A stretch of DNA of 64,000 bases. Source: Streptomyces sp. RerS4 (GTDB lineage: Bacteria > Actinomycetota > Actinomycetes > Streptomycetales > Streptomycetaceae). Position numbers and translations under genes: made by a program. Positions within the stretch are counted from its first letter, which is position 1. Each line of letters starts with the position of its first letter. Positions 55,931 through 63,659 of this stretch are shown in pieces. The DNA lies in assembly GCF_023515955.1 (NCBI RefSeq), contig NZ_CP097322.1:1488001-1552000 (forward strand), in the 5' to 3' direction. The notes under the pieces were generated by a model that saw only the letters and a program-made list of their open reading frames with translations, made no database searches and had not been told where the DNA came from.

Positions 55931-57022
55931 ATGGCGATGATGCGGCTCCGGCGCGAGGACCCGCGTGTCGTCGGCTCGTTCAGGCTGCACCGGCGGCTCG
56001 GCGCCGGCGGTATGGGCGTGGTGTACCTGGGCTCCGACCGGCGCGGTCAGCGCGTGGCGCTCAAGGTGATCCGGCCGGACCTGGCGGAGGATCAGGAGTT
56101 CCGGTCCCGCTTCGCGCGCGAGGTGTCCGCCGCCCGGCGGATCCGCGGGGGTTGCACCGCGCGGCTCGTCGCCGCCGATCTGGACGCCGAGCGTCCGTGG
56201 TTCGCGACCCAGTACGTGCCCGGCCCGTCGCTGCACGACAAGGTGGCCGAGGAAGGCCCCCTGACGGCCGCGCAGATCGCCGCCGTCGGGGCGGCGCTCG
56301 CCGAGGGGCTGGTCGCCGTACACGAGGCGGGGGTGGTCCACCGGGACCTCAAGCCCTCGAACATCCTGCTCTCCCCCAAGGGCCCCCGGATCATCGACTT
56401 CGGCATCGCCTGGGCCACGGGGGCGAGCACGCTCACCCATGTGGGTACGGCCGTGGGCTCCCCCGGCTTCCTCGCGCCCGAGCAGGTGCGCGGGGCCGCC
56501 GTCACGCCGGCGACGGACGTGTTCGCGCTGGGGGCCACCCTCGCCTACGCGGCCACCGCCGACTCGCCCTTCGGGCACGGTAGTTCCGAGGTGATGCTGT
56601 ACCGCGTCGTCCACGAGGAACCGCACCTCGTCGGGGTGCCGGACGCCCTCGCGCCGCTGGTGCGGGCCTGCCTGGAGAAGGACCCCGAGGAGCGGCCGAG
56701 CACGCTCCAGCTGTCCATGCGGCTCAAGGAGATCGCCGCCCGCGAGGCGCAGGGGCTGGGCGACGGACGGCCGCCGGCGCAGCGGGCGCGGACGGAGCGG
56801 GTGCCCGAGCGGGCCGACGCGTACGCCGACCAGCGCACGGAGCGTCGTAGGCCGTCGGGCGCCACGCCGACGCCGCGGGCGCAGGCCACCCCAGCGGCCC
56901 CCACGCGCGGCCGTCCGCCGCCGGCCGCAACCCCGGGTCCACGGCGGGCCGTACGGGCGGCCGGCAGGCGCCGCGGACGACCGGGGCGGGGCGTCGCCCG
57001 TCCCGGCCGGACCCGAAGCTGA
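55931..57022 (+). CDS. Serine/threonine protein kinase, C-terminal tail apparently frameshifted
   Basis: A Hanks-type kinase. The glycine loop is RLGAGGMGVVYLG, the lysine VALKVI, the catalytic loop HRDLKPSNILL, DFGIA of the magnesium loop and GSPGFLAPEQ of the activation segment are all intact, so the kinase should be active. After about residue 265 it is a Pro/Ala/Arg-rich linker. The present frame stops at 57022, but the next frame encodes RPDPKLMRQRL and a 20-residue membrane helix ending at 57099, as expected for a C-terminally anchored kinase. A single lost base between 56850 and 56960 explains this. The start at 55931 or 55925 is uncertain. Confidence 0.85.
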   Translation: MAMMRLRREDPRVVGSFRLHRRLGAGGMGVVYLGSDRRGQRVALKVIRPDLAEDQEFRSRFAREVSAARRIRGGCTARLVAADLDAERPWFATQYVPGPSLHDKVAEEGPLTAAQIAAVGAALAEGLVAVHEAGVVHRDLKPSNILLSPKGPRIIDFGIAWATGASTLTHVGTAVGSPGFLAPEQVRGAAVTPATDVFALGATLAYAATADSPFGHGSSEVMLYRVVHEEPHLVGVPDALAPLVRACLEKDPEERPSTLQLSMRLKEIAAREAQGLGDGRPPAQRARTERVPERADAYADQRTERRRPSGATPTPRAQATPAAPTRGRPPPAATPGPRRAVRAAGRRRGRPGRGVARPGRTRS

Positions 57023-57099
57023 TGCGCCAGCGGCTGATCGTGTTCGTGGTGGTCACGCTGCTGGTGGCGCTGGGCATCGCGCTGGCGCAGCGGCTGTAG
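57022..57099 (+). other. Orphan membrane-helix tail of the kinase
   Basis: MRQRL followed by IVFVVVTLLVALGIALAQRL and a TAG stop. It is out of frame with the kinase by a single base, immediately at its 3' end, and has no ribosome-binding site of its own. It is best read as the true C-terminus of the kinase after correction of one missing base. Confidence 0.65.
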
Positions 57100-57109
57100 G
57101 GACGCCGGT

Positions 57110-57922
57110 TCAGCCCCGGCTGCCGGCGACCGCGTAGAAGGCGACGGCCGCGGCGGCGCCGACGTTCAGGGAGTCCACGCCGTGGGCCATGGGGATGCGG
57201 ACCCACTCGTCGGCGGCGACCAGGGCCTGGGTGGAGAGGCCGTCGCCCTCCGCGCCGAGCATGAGCGCGACGCGCTCCAGGCTCCGGGGGGCCGCCACGT
57301 CGATCGGGGAGGCCTTCTCGTGCGGGGTGAGGGCGAGGAGCTTGAAGCCCGCCTCCCGGACCGAGTCGAGGCTCTTGGGCCAGGCGTCGAGGCGGGCGTA
57401 GGGCACGGAGAACACCGCGCCCATGGAGACCTTCACCGACCGGCGGTAGAGCGGATCGGCGCAGTCCGGCGACAGCAGGACCGCGTCCATGCCGAGGGCG
57501 GCGGCGCTCCGGAAAATGGCCCCGATGTTGGTGTGGTCGTTCACCGCCTCCATGACGGCCACGCGGCGGGCCGAGGCGAGCAGCTCCTGCGCCGTGGGCA
57601 GCGGCTTGCGCTGCATCGAGGCGAGGGCGCCGCGGTGGACGTGGTAGCCGGTGACGCGCTCGGCGAGCTCGGGGCTGACGGCGTAGACCGGGGCCGGGAG
57701 CTCGTCGATGACGTCGCGCATGACGTCGACCCACTTGGCGGAGAGCAGCATCGACCGCATCTCGTACCCGGCGTCCTTGGCCCGTCTGATGACCTTCTCG
57801 CCCTCGGCGATGAAGAGGCCTTCGGCGGGTTCGCGGCGGCGCCGCAGCTCGACGTCGGTCAGGCCGGTGTAGTCGCGCAGGCGCGGGTCGTCGGGGTCCT
57901 CGACGGTGATGAGATCAGCCAC
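57110..57922 (-). CDS. SpoU/TrmH-family RNA 2'-O-methyltransferase
   Basis: A 270-residue SPOUT methyltransferase. The N-terminal substrate-binding domain (AEGLFIAEGEKVIRRA, about residues 33-48) is followed by motif 1 NDHTNIGAIFRSAAALGMDAVLLS, motif 2 LMLGAEGDGLS and motif 3 IPMAHGVDSLNVGAAAAVAFYA, which form the knotted SAM site. The RNA target (rRNA or tRNA) cannot be told. The GTG start is at 57920-57922. It converges on the kinase gene. Confidence 0.92.
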   Translation of the reverse strand: MADLITVEDPDDPRLRDYTGLTDVELRRRREPAEGLFIAEGEKVIRRAKDAGYEMRSMLLSAKWVDVMRDVIDELPAPVYAVSPELAERVTGYHVHRGALASMQRKPLPTAQELLASARRVAVMEAVNDHTNIGAIFRSAAALGMDAVLLSPDCADPLYRRSVKVSMGAVFSVPYARLDAWPKSLDSVREAGFKLLALTPHEKASPIDVAAPRSLERVALMLGAEGDGLSTQALVAADEWVRIPMAHGVDSLNVGAAAAVAFYAVAGSRG

Positions 57923-57964
57923 AGGGTGATACTGCCTTGTCCGGGGTGCGGTGCCAACGGCCTG

Positions 57965-59200
57965 TCAGGCGCCGGCGGTGGGAAGAGCGTCGGGGGAGTT
58001 CACGCGCACGACGTCGCCGATCACGATGACGGCGGGCGGGCGCACCTCCTCGGCGCGAACGGTCTCGCCGACGGTCGCCAGGGTGGCGTCCACGCGCCGC
58101 TGGGTGGCGGTGGTGCCTTCCTGGATCACGGCGACGGGGGTGTCGGCGGAGCGGCCGTGCCGGACCAGGGCCTCGGCGATCAGGCCGATCTTGTCGACGC
58201 CCATCAGGACGACCAGGGTTCCGGTGAGCTTGGCGAGGGACGCCCAGTCCACGAGGGAGCGCGGGTCGTCGGGGCCGACGTGGCCGCTGACGACGGTGAA
58301 CTCGTGCGCCACGCCGCGGTGGGTGACGGGGATGCCGACGGCACTGGGCACCGAGATGGAACTGGAGATGCCGGGGACGACCGTGCAGGGGATGCCGTGC
58401 TCGGCGAGCGCCTGGAGCTCCTCCATGCCCCGGCCGAAGACGTACGGGTCGCCGCCCTTGAGGCGGACGACGGCCTTGCCGGCCTTGGCGTGCTCGATCA
58501 GGGCGTTGTTGATGGCCTCCTGGGCCATGAAACGGCCGTACGGGATCTTCGCCGCGTCGATGACCTCGACGTGCGGCGGGAGTTCGTCCAGGAGGTCGCG
58601 CGGGCCGAGCCGGTCGGCGATGACCACGTCCGCCTCGGCGAGCAGGCGCCGGCCGCGCACGGTGATCAGGTCCGGGTCGCCGGGACCGCCGCCGACGAGT
58701 GCGACGCCGGGGGTGTGCGGGCGGGCGGCGGTGAGGGACCCGTCGCGCAGCCCGTCGACGACGGCGTCGCGTACGGCGGCGGAGCGGCGCGGGTCGTTGC
58801 CGCTCAGCACGGCCACGGTGACCCCCTCCACCCGCCCGGTGGCGGGGGTCCAGGCGGTGGCCGCCTCGGCGTCGTCGGCGCGCACGCACCAGACGCGGCG
58901 GCTCTCGGCCTCGGCGGAGGCCGCGTCGTTGGCGGCCCGGTCGCGGGTCGCGATCAGCGCGTACCAGGCACCGTCCAGGTCGCCGTCCCGGTAGTGGCGG
59001 CGCTCCCAGCGGATCTCGCCGGTCTCGGCCATGGCCTCCACGGAGGGGGTCGCGGAGGGGGAGATCAGCAGGACGTCGGCGCCGGCCGCGACGAGGGCGG
59101 GGAGGCGGCGCTGGGCGACCTGACCGCCGCCGATGACGACGACGCGGCGGCCGGCGAGACGGAGTCCTACGGGGTAGGCGGGGTGTGCCGGGTTGGCCAT
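57965..59200 (-). CDS. cobA: Siroheme/cobalamin bifunctional enzyme: precorrin-2 dehydrogenase plus uroporphyrinogen-III methyltransferase
   Basis: A 411-residue fusion. Residues 1-160 form the NAD-binding precorrin-2 dehydrogenase/ferrochelatase-like domain (LRLAGRRVVVIGGGQVAQRRLPALVAAGADVLLISP, AWYALIATRDRAAN). Residues about 165-400 are the SUMT domain (VALVGGGPGDPDLITVRG, VIADRLGPRD, VVRLKGGDPYVFGRGMEEL, VVPGISSSISVPSAVGIPVTHRG). It converts uroporphyrinogen III to precorrin-2 and on to sirohydrochlorin. The ATG at 59198-59200 has AGGAG upstream. The frame upstream is spurious. It matches CysG-like architecture without a clear chelatase. Confidence 0.92.
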   Translation of the reverse strand: MANPAHPAYPVGLRLAGRRVVVIGGGQVAQRRLPALVAAGADVLLISPSATPSVEAMAETGEIRWERRHYRDGDLDGAWYALIATRDRAANDAASAEAESRRVWCVRADDAEAATAWTPATGRVEGVTVAVLSGNDPRRSAAVRDAVVDGLRDGSLTAARPHTPGVALVGGGPGDPDLITVRGRRLLAEADVVIADRLGPRDLLDELPPHVEVIDAAKIPYGRFMAQEAINNALIEHAKAGKAVVRLKGGDPYVFGRGMEELQALAEHGIPCTVVPGISSSISVPSAVGIPVTHRGVAHEFTVVSGHVGPDDPRSLVDWASLAKLTGTLVVLMGVDKIGLIAEALVRHGRSADTPVAVIQEGTTATQRRVDATLATVGETVRAEEVRPPAVIVIGDVVRVNSPDALPTAGA

Positions 59201-59405
59201 GGCGGTTGCGGCTCCTGATGCGGCGGAAGTGGTCGGCGGGGCCGCTGCTGCGCTGGAGCGGCGTGGCGGGCACACGGTGCGGGGCGCCCGCCCGGGGACC
59301 ACGATACGACGCATAGGCGCTGGTGGTACGTGCGGGGCAAAGTTCCGGCGAGTGGCTCGGCGGCGCGGGTGGGCGGTGTCGTGGCGGGGCGGTCTCACGG
59401 CGGCC

Positions 59406-59556
59406 TTGGGGGTTTCCCGTCAGTCCCATCGTCCTTCCGGTTCGTGCCGGCCTGTCAAGGGCGCTCACTGCGTTCGCGTCGCTACGCGATGGCCTTCGGC
59501 CACCCTTGACAGCCCGCCCCGCCCCGGAAAGACAAGGACTGCCGGGAACCCCCCAA
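59406..59556. repeat. Imperfect palindromic element
   Basis: About 150 bp that fold back on themselves. Outer ends TTGGGGGTTTCCCG and CGGGAACCCCCCAA, inner arms CTGTCAAGGG (59452-59461) and CCCTTGACAG (59503-59512), and a central loop of about 41 bases. There is no coding capacity. It has the look of an interspersed palindromic element of Streptomyces. Confidence 0.6.
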
Positions 59557-59652
59557 AAGAACGGCACGGGGCGGACATACCAGGACCGGCCCCGTCAGCG
59601 ATGAGCGAGGGGTCGGGCGCACGGCCCAGCGGGCATTCGGGCACCTCAAAGC

Positions 59653-59978
59653 CCCTTTCGCAACCGGGCGGCCGGCCTAACCTCCCGCCCGGACGACGAA
59701 ATCGCCCTCCGGCGCACCCAAGCGCCCCAGATCGCTACGTGCACCTCATATCTCGGCAGCCGGCGGCCGTCTGGGGTCGATACCCGCACGAGAAGACGAT
59801 GAGAATGCTCCGACGAGCGCCCAGCCCGTCAGACCGCGTTTTGGAGCAGGGATCGGCCCAAGACGGTAGTCAGACGCTGAGATGCGAGGAGCGCGTAGCG
59901 ATCCGGTGTGCCTGGTGCACGCCAGGACAATTTCGTCGTCCTGGGGGGAGGTATGCCGACCGCCCGGTCCCGAAAGGG
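59653..59978. repeat. Inverted pair of ~145-bp repeat units
   Basis: Unit a (59653-59798, plus) and unit b (59978-59836, minus) share CCCTTTCG, ACCGGGCGG, CCTCCC, GACGACGAAAT, ATCGCTACG, CATCTC/CATATCTC-like and GTCTxGGGxCGATxCC blocks in the same order, with a 37-bp centre. Identity is roughly 65-75% by eye. Neither unit has a coding signature, although open frames exist. The units could form a large stem-loop or be two insertions of the same element. Confidence 0.65.
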
Positions 59979-60156
59979 ACTGTGAGCGGGCCCGGCAGAT
60001 CGCCCCGCCACGACCCCGCCCACCGGCCCCCCGACCCGCGCCCGGGAGGCGGGTGGGCAACCACCGGCCCGCCCTGGGGGGGCGAGGGGGAGACAGCGGG
60101 CCCGCGCTGCGAGGGGGCGCGACGGCGCCGCCTGCCAGCGGAGGCCCCGGCCGCCG

Positions 60157-62595
60157 CTACTTCTCCGTTACGCCCGCCGAGTCGAAGGTGGCTACCTCGT
60201 GCATCGCGCGGGCCGCGCTCTGGACCAGGGGGAGGGCCAGGAGGGCGCCGGTGCCTTCGCCGAGGCGGAGGTCCAAGTCGACCAGGGGGCGCAGGCCGAG
60301 CTTGTTCAGGGCGGCGACGTGTCCCGGTTCCGCGCTGCGGTGGCCCGCGATGCACGCCGAGAGGGACTCCGGGGCGATGGCGCGGGCCACCAGGGCGGCG
60401 GCGCCGGCGCTCACGCCGTCGAGGATGACCGGCGTCCGCAGGGACGCTCCGCCGAGCAGGAGGCCGACGATCGCCGCGTGTTCCAGGCCGCCGATCGCGG
60501 CGAGGACGCCGATCGGGTCCGCCGGGTCGGGCTGGTGGAGCTCCAGGGCGCGGCGTACGACGTCCACCTTGCGGGCGTGCGTCTCGTCGTTGATGCCGGT
60601 GCCCCGGCCCGTGACCTCCGCCGGGTCGACTCCGGTGAAGACGGAGATGAGGGCGGCGGACACGGTGGTGTTCGCGATGCCCATCTCGCCGGTCAGGAGC
60701 GCCTTGTTGCCGGCCGCCACGAGGTCGCGGGCGGTCTCGATGCCCACCTCGATGGCCGCGATGGCCTCCTCGCGGGTCATGGCGGGGCCGGTGGAGAGGT
60801 CGGCCGTACCCGGCCGCACCTTGCGCGGGAGCAGGCCGGGGGTGGCGGGGAGGTCGCCGGCCACGCCGACGTCGATGACGCAGACCTCGGCGCCGACCTG
60901 GTTCGCGAAGGCGTTGCACACGGCGCCGCCGCCGAGGAAGTTGGCCACCATCTGCGTGGTGACCTCCTGGGGCCACGGCGTGACGCCCTGCGCGTGCACC
61001 CCGTGGTCACCGGCGAAGATCGCGACGGCGGCCGGCTCGGGGATCGGCGGCGGGCAGACCCGGGAGAGCCCGGCGAGCTGCGCGGAGATGATCTCCAGCA
61101 TGCCCAGGGCCCCGGCGGGCTTCGTCATGCGCTTCTGCCGCTCCCACGCCTCGCCGAGCGCCTTCGCGTCGAGCGGGCGGATGCCGGCGACGGTCTCGGA
61201 GAGCAGGTCGTGCGGCTCCTCGCCGGGCAGCGCGCGGCGCCCGTACGTCTCCTCGTGGACGACCCAGGCCAGCGGGCGGCGCTGGGACCAGCCGGCCTGC
61301 GCCAGCTCCGGCTCTTCCGGGAACTCGTCCACGTAGCCGACGCAGAGGTACGCGACGACCTCCAGGTGCTCCGGGAGGCCCAGCTCGCGGACCATCTCGC
61401 GCTCGTCGAAGAAGCTGACCCAGCCGACGCCGAGGCCTTCGGCGCGGGCGGCGAGCCAGAGGTTCTCGACGGCGAGGGCGGAGGAGTACGGGGCCATCTG
61501 CGGCTGGGTGTGCCGGCCGAGGGTGTGCCGGCCGCCGCGCGTGGGGTCGGCGGTGACGACGATGTTCACCGGGGTGTCGAGGATGGCCTCGATCTTCAGT
61601 TCCTTGAACTGCTTGGCGCGGCCCTTGGGCAGCGACTTGGCGTAGGCCTCGCGCTGGCGCTGGGCGAGTTCGTGCATCGTGCGGCGGGTCTCGGCCGAGC
61701 GGATGACGACGAAGTCCCAGGGCTGGGAGTGGCCGACGCTGGGGGCGTGGTGCGCGGCCTCCAGGACGCGGAGCAGCACCTCGTGCGGGATGGGGTCGGT
61801 GCGGAAGCCGTTGCGGATGTCGCGGCGCTCGCGCATGACGCGCAGGACGGCCTCGCGCTCGGCGTCGTCGTAGCCGGGGGCGGGCTCCCCCGGGGAGACC
61901 GTCTCGGCGGCCTCTTCGGGCGCTTCCGCGACGGGTGCCTCGACGACGGCGTCGTCGGCGTCGGCCTCTTCGAGGACCTCGGCGGGGACGGGTGCCTCCT
62001 GGGCGGTGTCCTCGACGGACTCCTCGGGCGCCACGGCTTCGGTCGCGACGGCCTCGACCGGCTCGGCCTCCGGCGCGGCGGCGGGCTCCTCGGCGGGCTG
62101 CACCACCGTTTCCGCGGGCTCGGGCTCGGGCGCGGCCGCGGTCTCCGGCGCCGGGACGGCCACGGGCTCGGCGGCTTCGACCGGCGCCGCCTCGGGCTCG
62201 GGCTGTGGCTCGGGCTGCGCCGCCACCACGGGCTCCGGCTCCGGCGCGGCCTCGGCCGCCACGGGCTCGGCGGGCGCCGGCTCCACCGGCCACGGCGCGC
62301 CGAGCTGCGGGGCCGGGGTGGCCACGGGGGTCTCGGGCTGCGGGAAGTCCAGGTACTCGGGACCGGGCGTCACCGGTCCGGGCTGCTCCGCCTGCACGGG
62401 CGCGGGCTCCGGCAGCGGCGCGACGGGCGACTCGGGCGCCTCGGGTACATCAGCGACGGCGGCGGGCGCCTGCTCCGGCGCGGCTTCCGCTGCGGCCTCC
62501 GGCTCCGGCTCGGTGCCCGTCACGGAAGCAGGAGCGGGAGCGGCAGCCGGGGCAGCAGCCGGAACCGGGGCCTCGGCCGCGCCGGGCACCGCCAC
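60157..62595 (-). CDS. cobT: BluB-like / CobT fusion (nicotinate-nucleotide--dimethylbenzimidazole phosphoribosyltransferase)
   Basis: Main open frame, 812 residues. Residues about 1-235 are Pro/Ala/Glu-rich and disordered. Residues about 245-450 resemble BluB, the flavin destructase that makes dimethylbenzimidazole (MRERRDIRNGFRTDPIPHEVLLRVLEAAHHAPSVGHSQPWDFVV). The C-terminal ~350 residues are CobT, activating DMB (LAGLSRVCPPPIPEPAAVAIFAGDHGVHAQGV; GEMGIANTTVSAAL; GRGTGINDE; PVILDGVSAGAAAL). The fusion joins ligand synthesis and activation. The frame enters from an N-terminal part in another frame (62520-63485), so the real protein is probably longer. Confidence 0.88.
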   Translation of the reverse strand: MAVPGAAEAPVPAAAPAAAPAPASVTGTEPEPEAAAEAAPEQAPAAVADVPEAPESPVAPLPEPAPVQAEQPGPVTPGPEYLDFPQPETPVATPAPQLGAPWPVEPAPAEPVAAEAAPEPEPVVAAQPEPQPEPEAAPVEAAEPVAVPAPETAAAPEPEPAETVVQPAEEPAAAPEAEPVEAVATEAVAPEESVEDTAQEAPVPAEVLEEADADDAVVEAPVAEAPEEAAETVSPGEPAPGYDDAEREAVLRVMRERRDIRNGFRTDPIPHEVLLRVLEAAHHAPSVGHSQPWDFVVIRSAETRRTMHELAQRQREAYAKSLPKGRAKQFKELKIEAILDTPVNIVVTADPTRGGRHTLGRHTQPQMAPYSSALAVENLWLAARAEGLGVGWVSFFDEREMVRELGLPEHLEVVAYLCVGYVDEFPEEPELAQAGWSQRRPLAWVVHEETYGRRALPGEEPHDLLSETVAGIRPLDAKALGEAWERQKRMTKPAGALGMLEIISAQLAGLSRVCPPPIPEPAAVAIFAGDHGVHAQGVTPWPQEVTTQMVANFLGGGAVCNAFANQVGAEVCVIDVGVAGDLPATPGLLPRKVRPGTADLSTGPAMTREEAIAAIEVGIETARDLVAAGNKALLTGEMGIANTTVSAALISVFTGVDPAEVTGRGTGINDETHARKVDVVRRALELHQPDPADPIGVLAAIGGLEHAAIVGLLLGGASLRTPVILDGVSAGAAALVARAIAPESLSACIAGHRSAEPGHVAALNKLGLRPLVDLDLRLGEGTGALLALPLVQSAARAMHEVATFDSAGVTEK

Positions 62596-63485
62596 CGGCT
62601 CGGCGGCGGCGCCTGAGCCGGAACCGGCTCCTCGGCCGGCGCCTGGACCGGAACCGGAGCCGGAGCCGGAGCCGGGGTCTCGGCCGAGGCGGGCACCGCC
62701 ACCGGCTCCGCCGCCGGCGCCTGAGCCGGAACCGGAACCGGCGCCGCGGCGGGGCCGGGACCATGGCCGGAGCCTGGGCCGGGGCGGGCGCCGGAGCGGC
62801 GGCGGGCGCGGCGGCCGGGCCCCGGTCCGCGAGGGACCGTACGACTCCCGGTGGCGTCCGGCACGGGCGGGCCCATGTGCAGCGGCCTGCGGGACGGGGC
62901 CTGCGGCGCGACGGGCGTCACGGGCACGGCCGGCGGCGGGACCACGAGTCCGCCGAGGTCGAGCGCGCCGGAGTCACGGCCGCCGGTCTCGTGGGCCCCG
63001 GCGCTGTAGGCCGCGGGGTCGAACGCCTCGGCGGCGGGGGGCTGCTGCCCGGCGTAGGGTGCCTCGGGGAAGCCGGGCGCGGGCTGCTGCGGCGCCATCG
63101 GGTAGCCGGGGTCGGGGAAGGCGAGGTGTCCGGTGTCGGAGTATCCGGCCTGCGGCTGCCCGCCCTGGCCGTAGCCGGCCTCCGGGTAGCCGGCCTCCGG
63201 ATAATTGGCCTCCGGGTAACCGCCCTCCGCCGCGAAGTCGGTCGGGAAGGCGGGGACCGGCGGGACGACCTGCGGGTCGCTCCAGGAGCCCTGCCCGCTC
63301 GGCATCAGCAGGAGTTCCTCGTCCTCCGCCTCGGCCGGGTCGTCGACGAGGTCCTGGAAGGCGTAGCCGGCCGGTGCCTGCGGCAGCGGCGGGAGGGGCG
63401 GCAGCGGCGCGGGAGTGCCGTGCTGGTCCACCATGCCCGTGTTGTCCGGGTGACCCTCGCCCGGGACCTGGCCGGTGTCAGTCAT
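62520..63485 (-). pseudogene. N-terminal low-complexity part of the BluB-CobT fusion, separated by apparent frameshifts
   Basis: Starts MTDTGQVPGEGHPDNTGMV at 63485 with GAGGGG upstream. Repeats of GYPEANYPEAGYPEAGY type (near 63170-63230) and Pro/Ala/Val repeats follow. Frame changes, each explained by one or two missing bases, lie at about 62820, 62745 and 62605. Restoring them gives a continuous Pro/Ala/Glu-rich region that joins the BluB-CobT frame (VPAQAPAAEPVAVP occurs on both sides of the last junction). It is best read as the start of the same gene. Confidence 0.7.
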
Positions 63486-63659
63486 GCGTACCCCTCGCCC
63501 ATCGGTGTTGCCTCTTCGATCGCGCAACAACTCCTGAGCATTGTCGCGCTCGTCGGCCGCCGTGTCGGCCATAAACCGGCACGGTCCCCTGTGGACTGCG
63601 CCACGTCGCGCGTCCGCCAGGGCAGTACGACGATCGGCCAGCCTACCCCGGGCTCCGCG

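Larger units (their letters stand above)
59201..60156. other. Repeat-rich intergenic region between cobA and cobT
   Basis: The 956 bases have no convincing gene. They contain an imperfect palindrome (59406-59556) and a pair of ~145-bp inverted repeat units (59653-59978), described separately. The flanks are GC-rich and hairpin-prone. I looked for the conserved cobalamin-riboswitch core upstream of cobA and did not find it. Confidence 0.7.

Noticed and set aside
59746..60060. Open frames on both strands over the inverted repeat units
   Set aside because: The frames carry no domain, vary between the two units, and have no ribosome-binding sites; the conserved parts follow nucleotide blocks rather than codons.
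59201..60156. A cobalamin riboswitch upstream of cobA
   Set aside because: I searched both strands for the conserved GCCACTG-containing B12 core and its flanking elements and found only a lone GCCACTC-like string without the neighbouring stems.
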